A DNA stretch of 64,000 bases from Beduinella massiliensis (GTDB lineage: Bacteria > Bacillota > Clostridia > Christensenellales > Aristaeellaceae). The stretch spans positions 1,395,605-1,459,604 of the forward strand of contig NZ_LT963430.1 of NCBI RefSeq assembly GCF_900199405.1, in the 5' to 3' direction. The notes beneath the pieces are model-generated. The model saw nothing but the letters and a program-made list of their open reading frames with translations. It was not told the origin of the DNA and ran no database searches. Shown in pieces: positions 63,702 to 64,000 of this stretch (position 1 is the first letter of the stretch; each line of letters starts with the position of its first letter). Made by a program: the position numbers and the translations under genes.

Positions 63702-64000
63702 TTATCCCTCCTTTTTTCGGGCAAAAAAGGTCATGAACTCACATTCTAGGCGGCCGTTGTAAAAACGCCGCTTTTTGTCCGCCCTGCGGCCGTAGCATCG
63801 CTCAAATCCCGGATGCGAGGTGATACAGGCGAGGTGGAAGCCTGGATAGCGGCGGCTGAGCAGGCCCAGATCGCGGTACAGCGCCTCGCAGGCCTTTCGG
63901 TCGGAAAGGCGCTCGCCGTATGGCGGGTTGAGCAGGAATGTGCCCCGCGGCGCGTCAGGCTGAATGTCCCGCATGTCGCAAACCTCGAGCGGCACGCGTC
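63702..64000 (-). CDS. rlmL: RlmL-like rRNA methyltransferase, C-terminal part only
   Basis: Only the last 99 codons or so are inside the window; the gene continues beyond base 64000. The catalytic NPPYGERL motif of N2-guanine/N6-adenine methyltransferases is present, followed by YRDLGLLSRRYPGFHLACITSHPGFE and the basic KKRRFYNGRLECEF tail typical of the THUMP-type 23S rRNA m2G methyltransferase. The start codon and THUMP domain are not visible. Confidence 0.85.
   Translation of the reverse strand, partial: RVPLEVCDMRDIQPDAPRGTFLLNPPYGERLSDRKACEALYRDLGLLSRRYPGFHLACITSHPGFERCYGRRADKKRRFYNGRLECEFMTFFARKKEG

Overview
The window reads as a chromosome segment of a Gram-positive, meso-diaminopimelate-type Bacillota of class Clostridia, probably a gut-associated, GC-rich member near Christensenellales/Oscillospirales. 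This is inferred from YesMN/LplABC-type sugar genes, a GH112 phosphorylase, a PASTA-domain division PBP, a DarA-HolB-RicT block and a DNPR-type MurE. The genus cannot be fixed by reading alone.

Layout. (1) 1-3.4 kb: the end of an rRNA operon, with the 16S-23S spacer, complete 23S, 5S, tRNA-Asn and a terminator. (2) 3.5-22.4 kb: a carbohydrate-use island of visibly lower GC. It holds two giant DUF5107-TPR proteins on either side of an unusual regulator (LacI-type sensor with a C-terminal LuxR-like HTH), an FAD oxidoreductase, an aldose-epimerase-like protein, a clan GH-A glycosidase, a YesM/YesN-type two-component pair, and a solute-binding protein with two permeases but no ATPase. (3) 22.4-27.5 kb: tRNA-Arg(CCG), a GT-C-like membrane protein, an EvgS-like hybrid kinase, and a free-standing, inverted, sequence-identical 5S-tRNA-Asn unit with its own promoter and terminator. 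(4) 27.5-43.4 kb: a nucleotidyltransferase divergent from a GH112 phosphorylase, Xaa-Pro aminopeptidase, cysteine synthase, darA-holB-ricT, a small ferredoxin, a LacI repressor, CapA-like, HhH (ComEA-like) and P1-peptidase genes, a CAP-domain secreted protein, a zinc-ribbon protein and a phosphoesterase. (5) 43.4-57.2 kb: a reduced dcw cluster, mraZ-ftsL-PBP-murE-mraY-murD-ftsW-murA-ftsQ-ftsA-ftsZ, with no rsmH, murF, murG, murC or murB inside it. (6) 57.2-64 kb: an aminotransferase with dapA-dapB-dapH (acetylase route to DAP), a CPBP protease, L-lactate dehydrogenase, a secreted protein, an XRE regulator and the 3' end of an RlmL-like methyltransferase.

How they work together. The DAP genes feed MurE, whose DNPR motif predicts DAP addition, and hence peptidoglycan synthesis by the dcw genes. 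The island looks like a complete sense-import-degrade unit for an unidentified glycan. YesMN would sense it, LplABC-like proteins would import it with a shared ATPase encoded elsewhere, and the GH-A enzyme, epimerase, oxidoreductase and DUF5107 proteins would process it in the cytoplasm.

The best candidates for something new are the DUF5107/regulator module at 3.5-11.3 kb, including a 19-bp palindrome that embeds both a promoter -10 box and the Shine-Dalgarno of the second DUF5107 gene, and the mobile-looking but autonomous 5S-tRNA-Asn unit. No integrase, transposase, CRISPR array or phage gene was seen.
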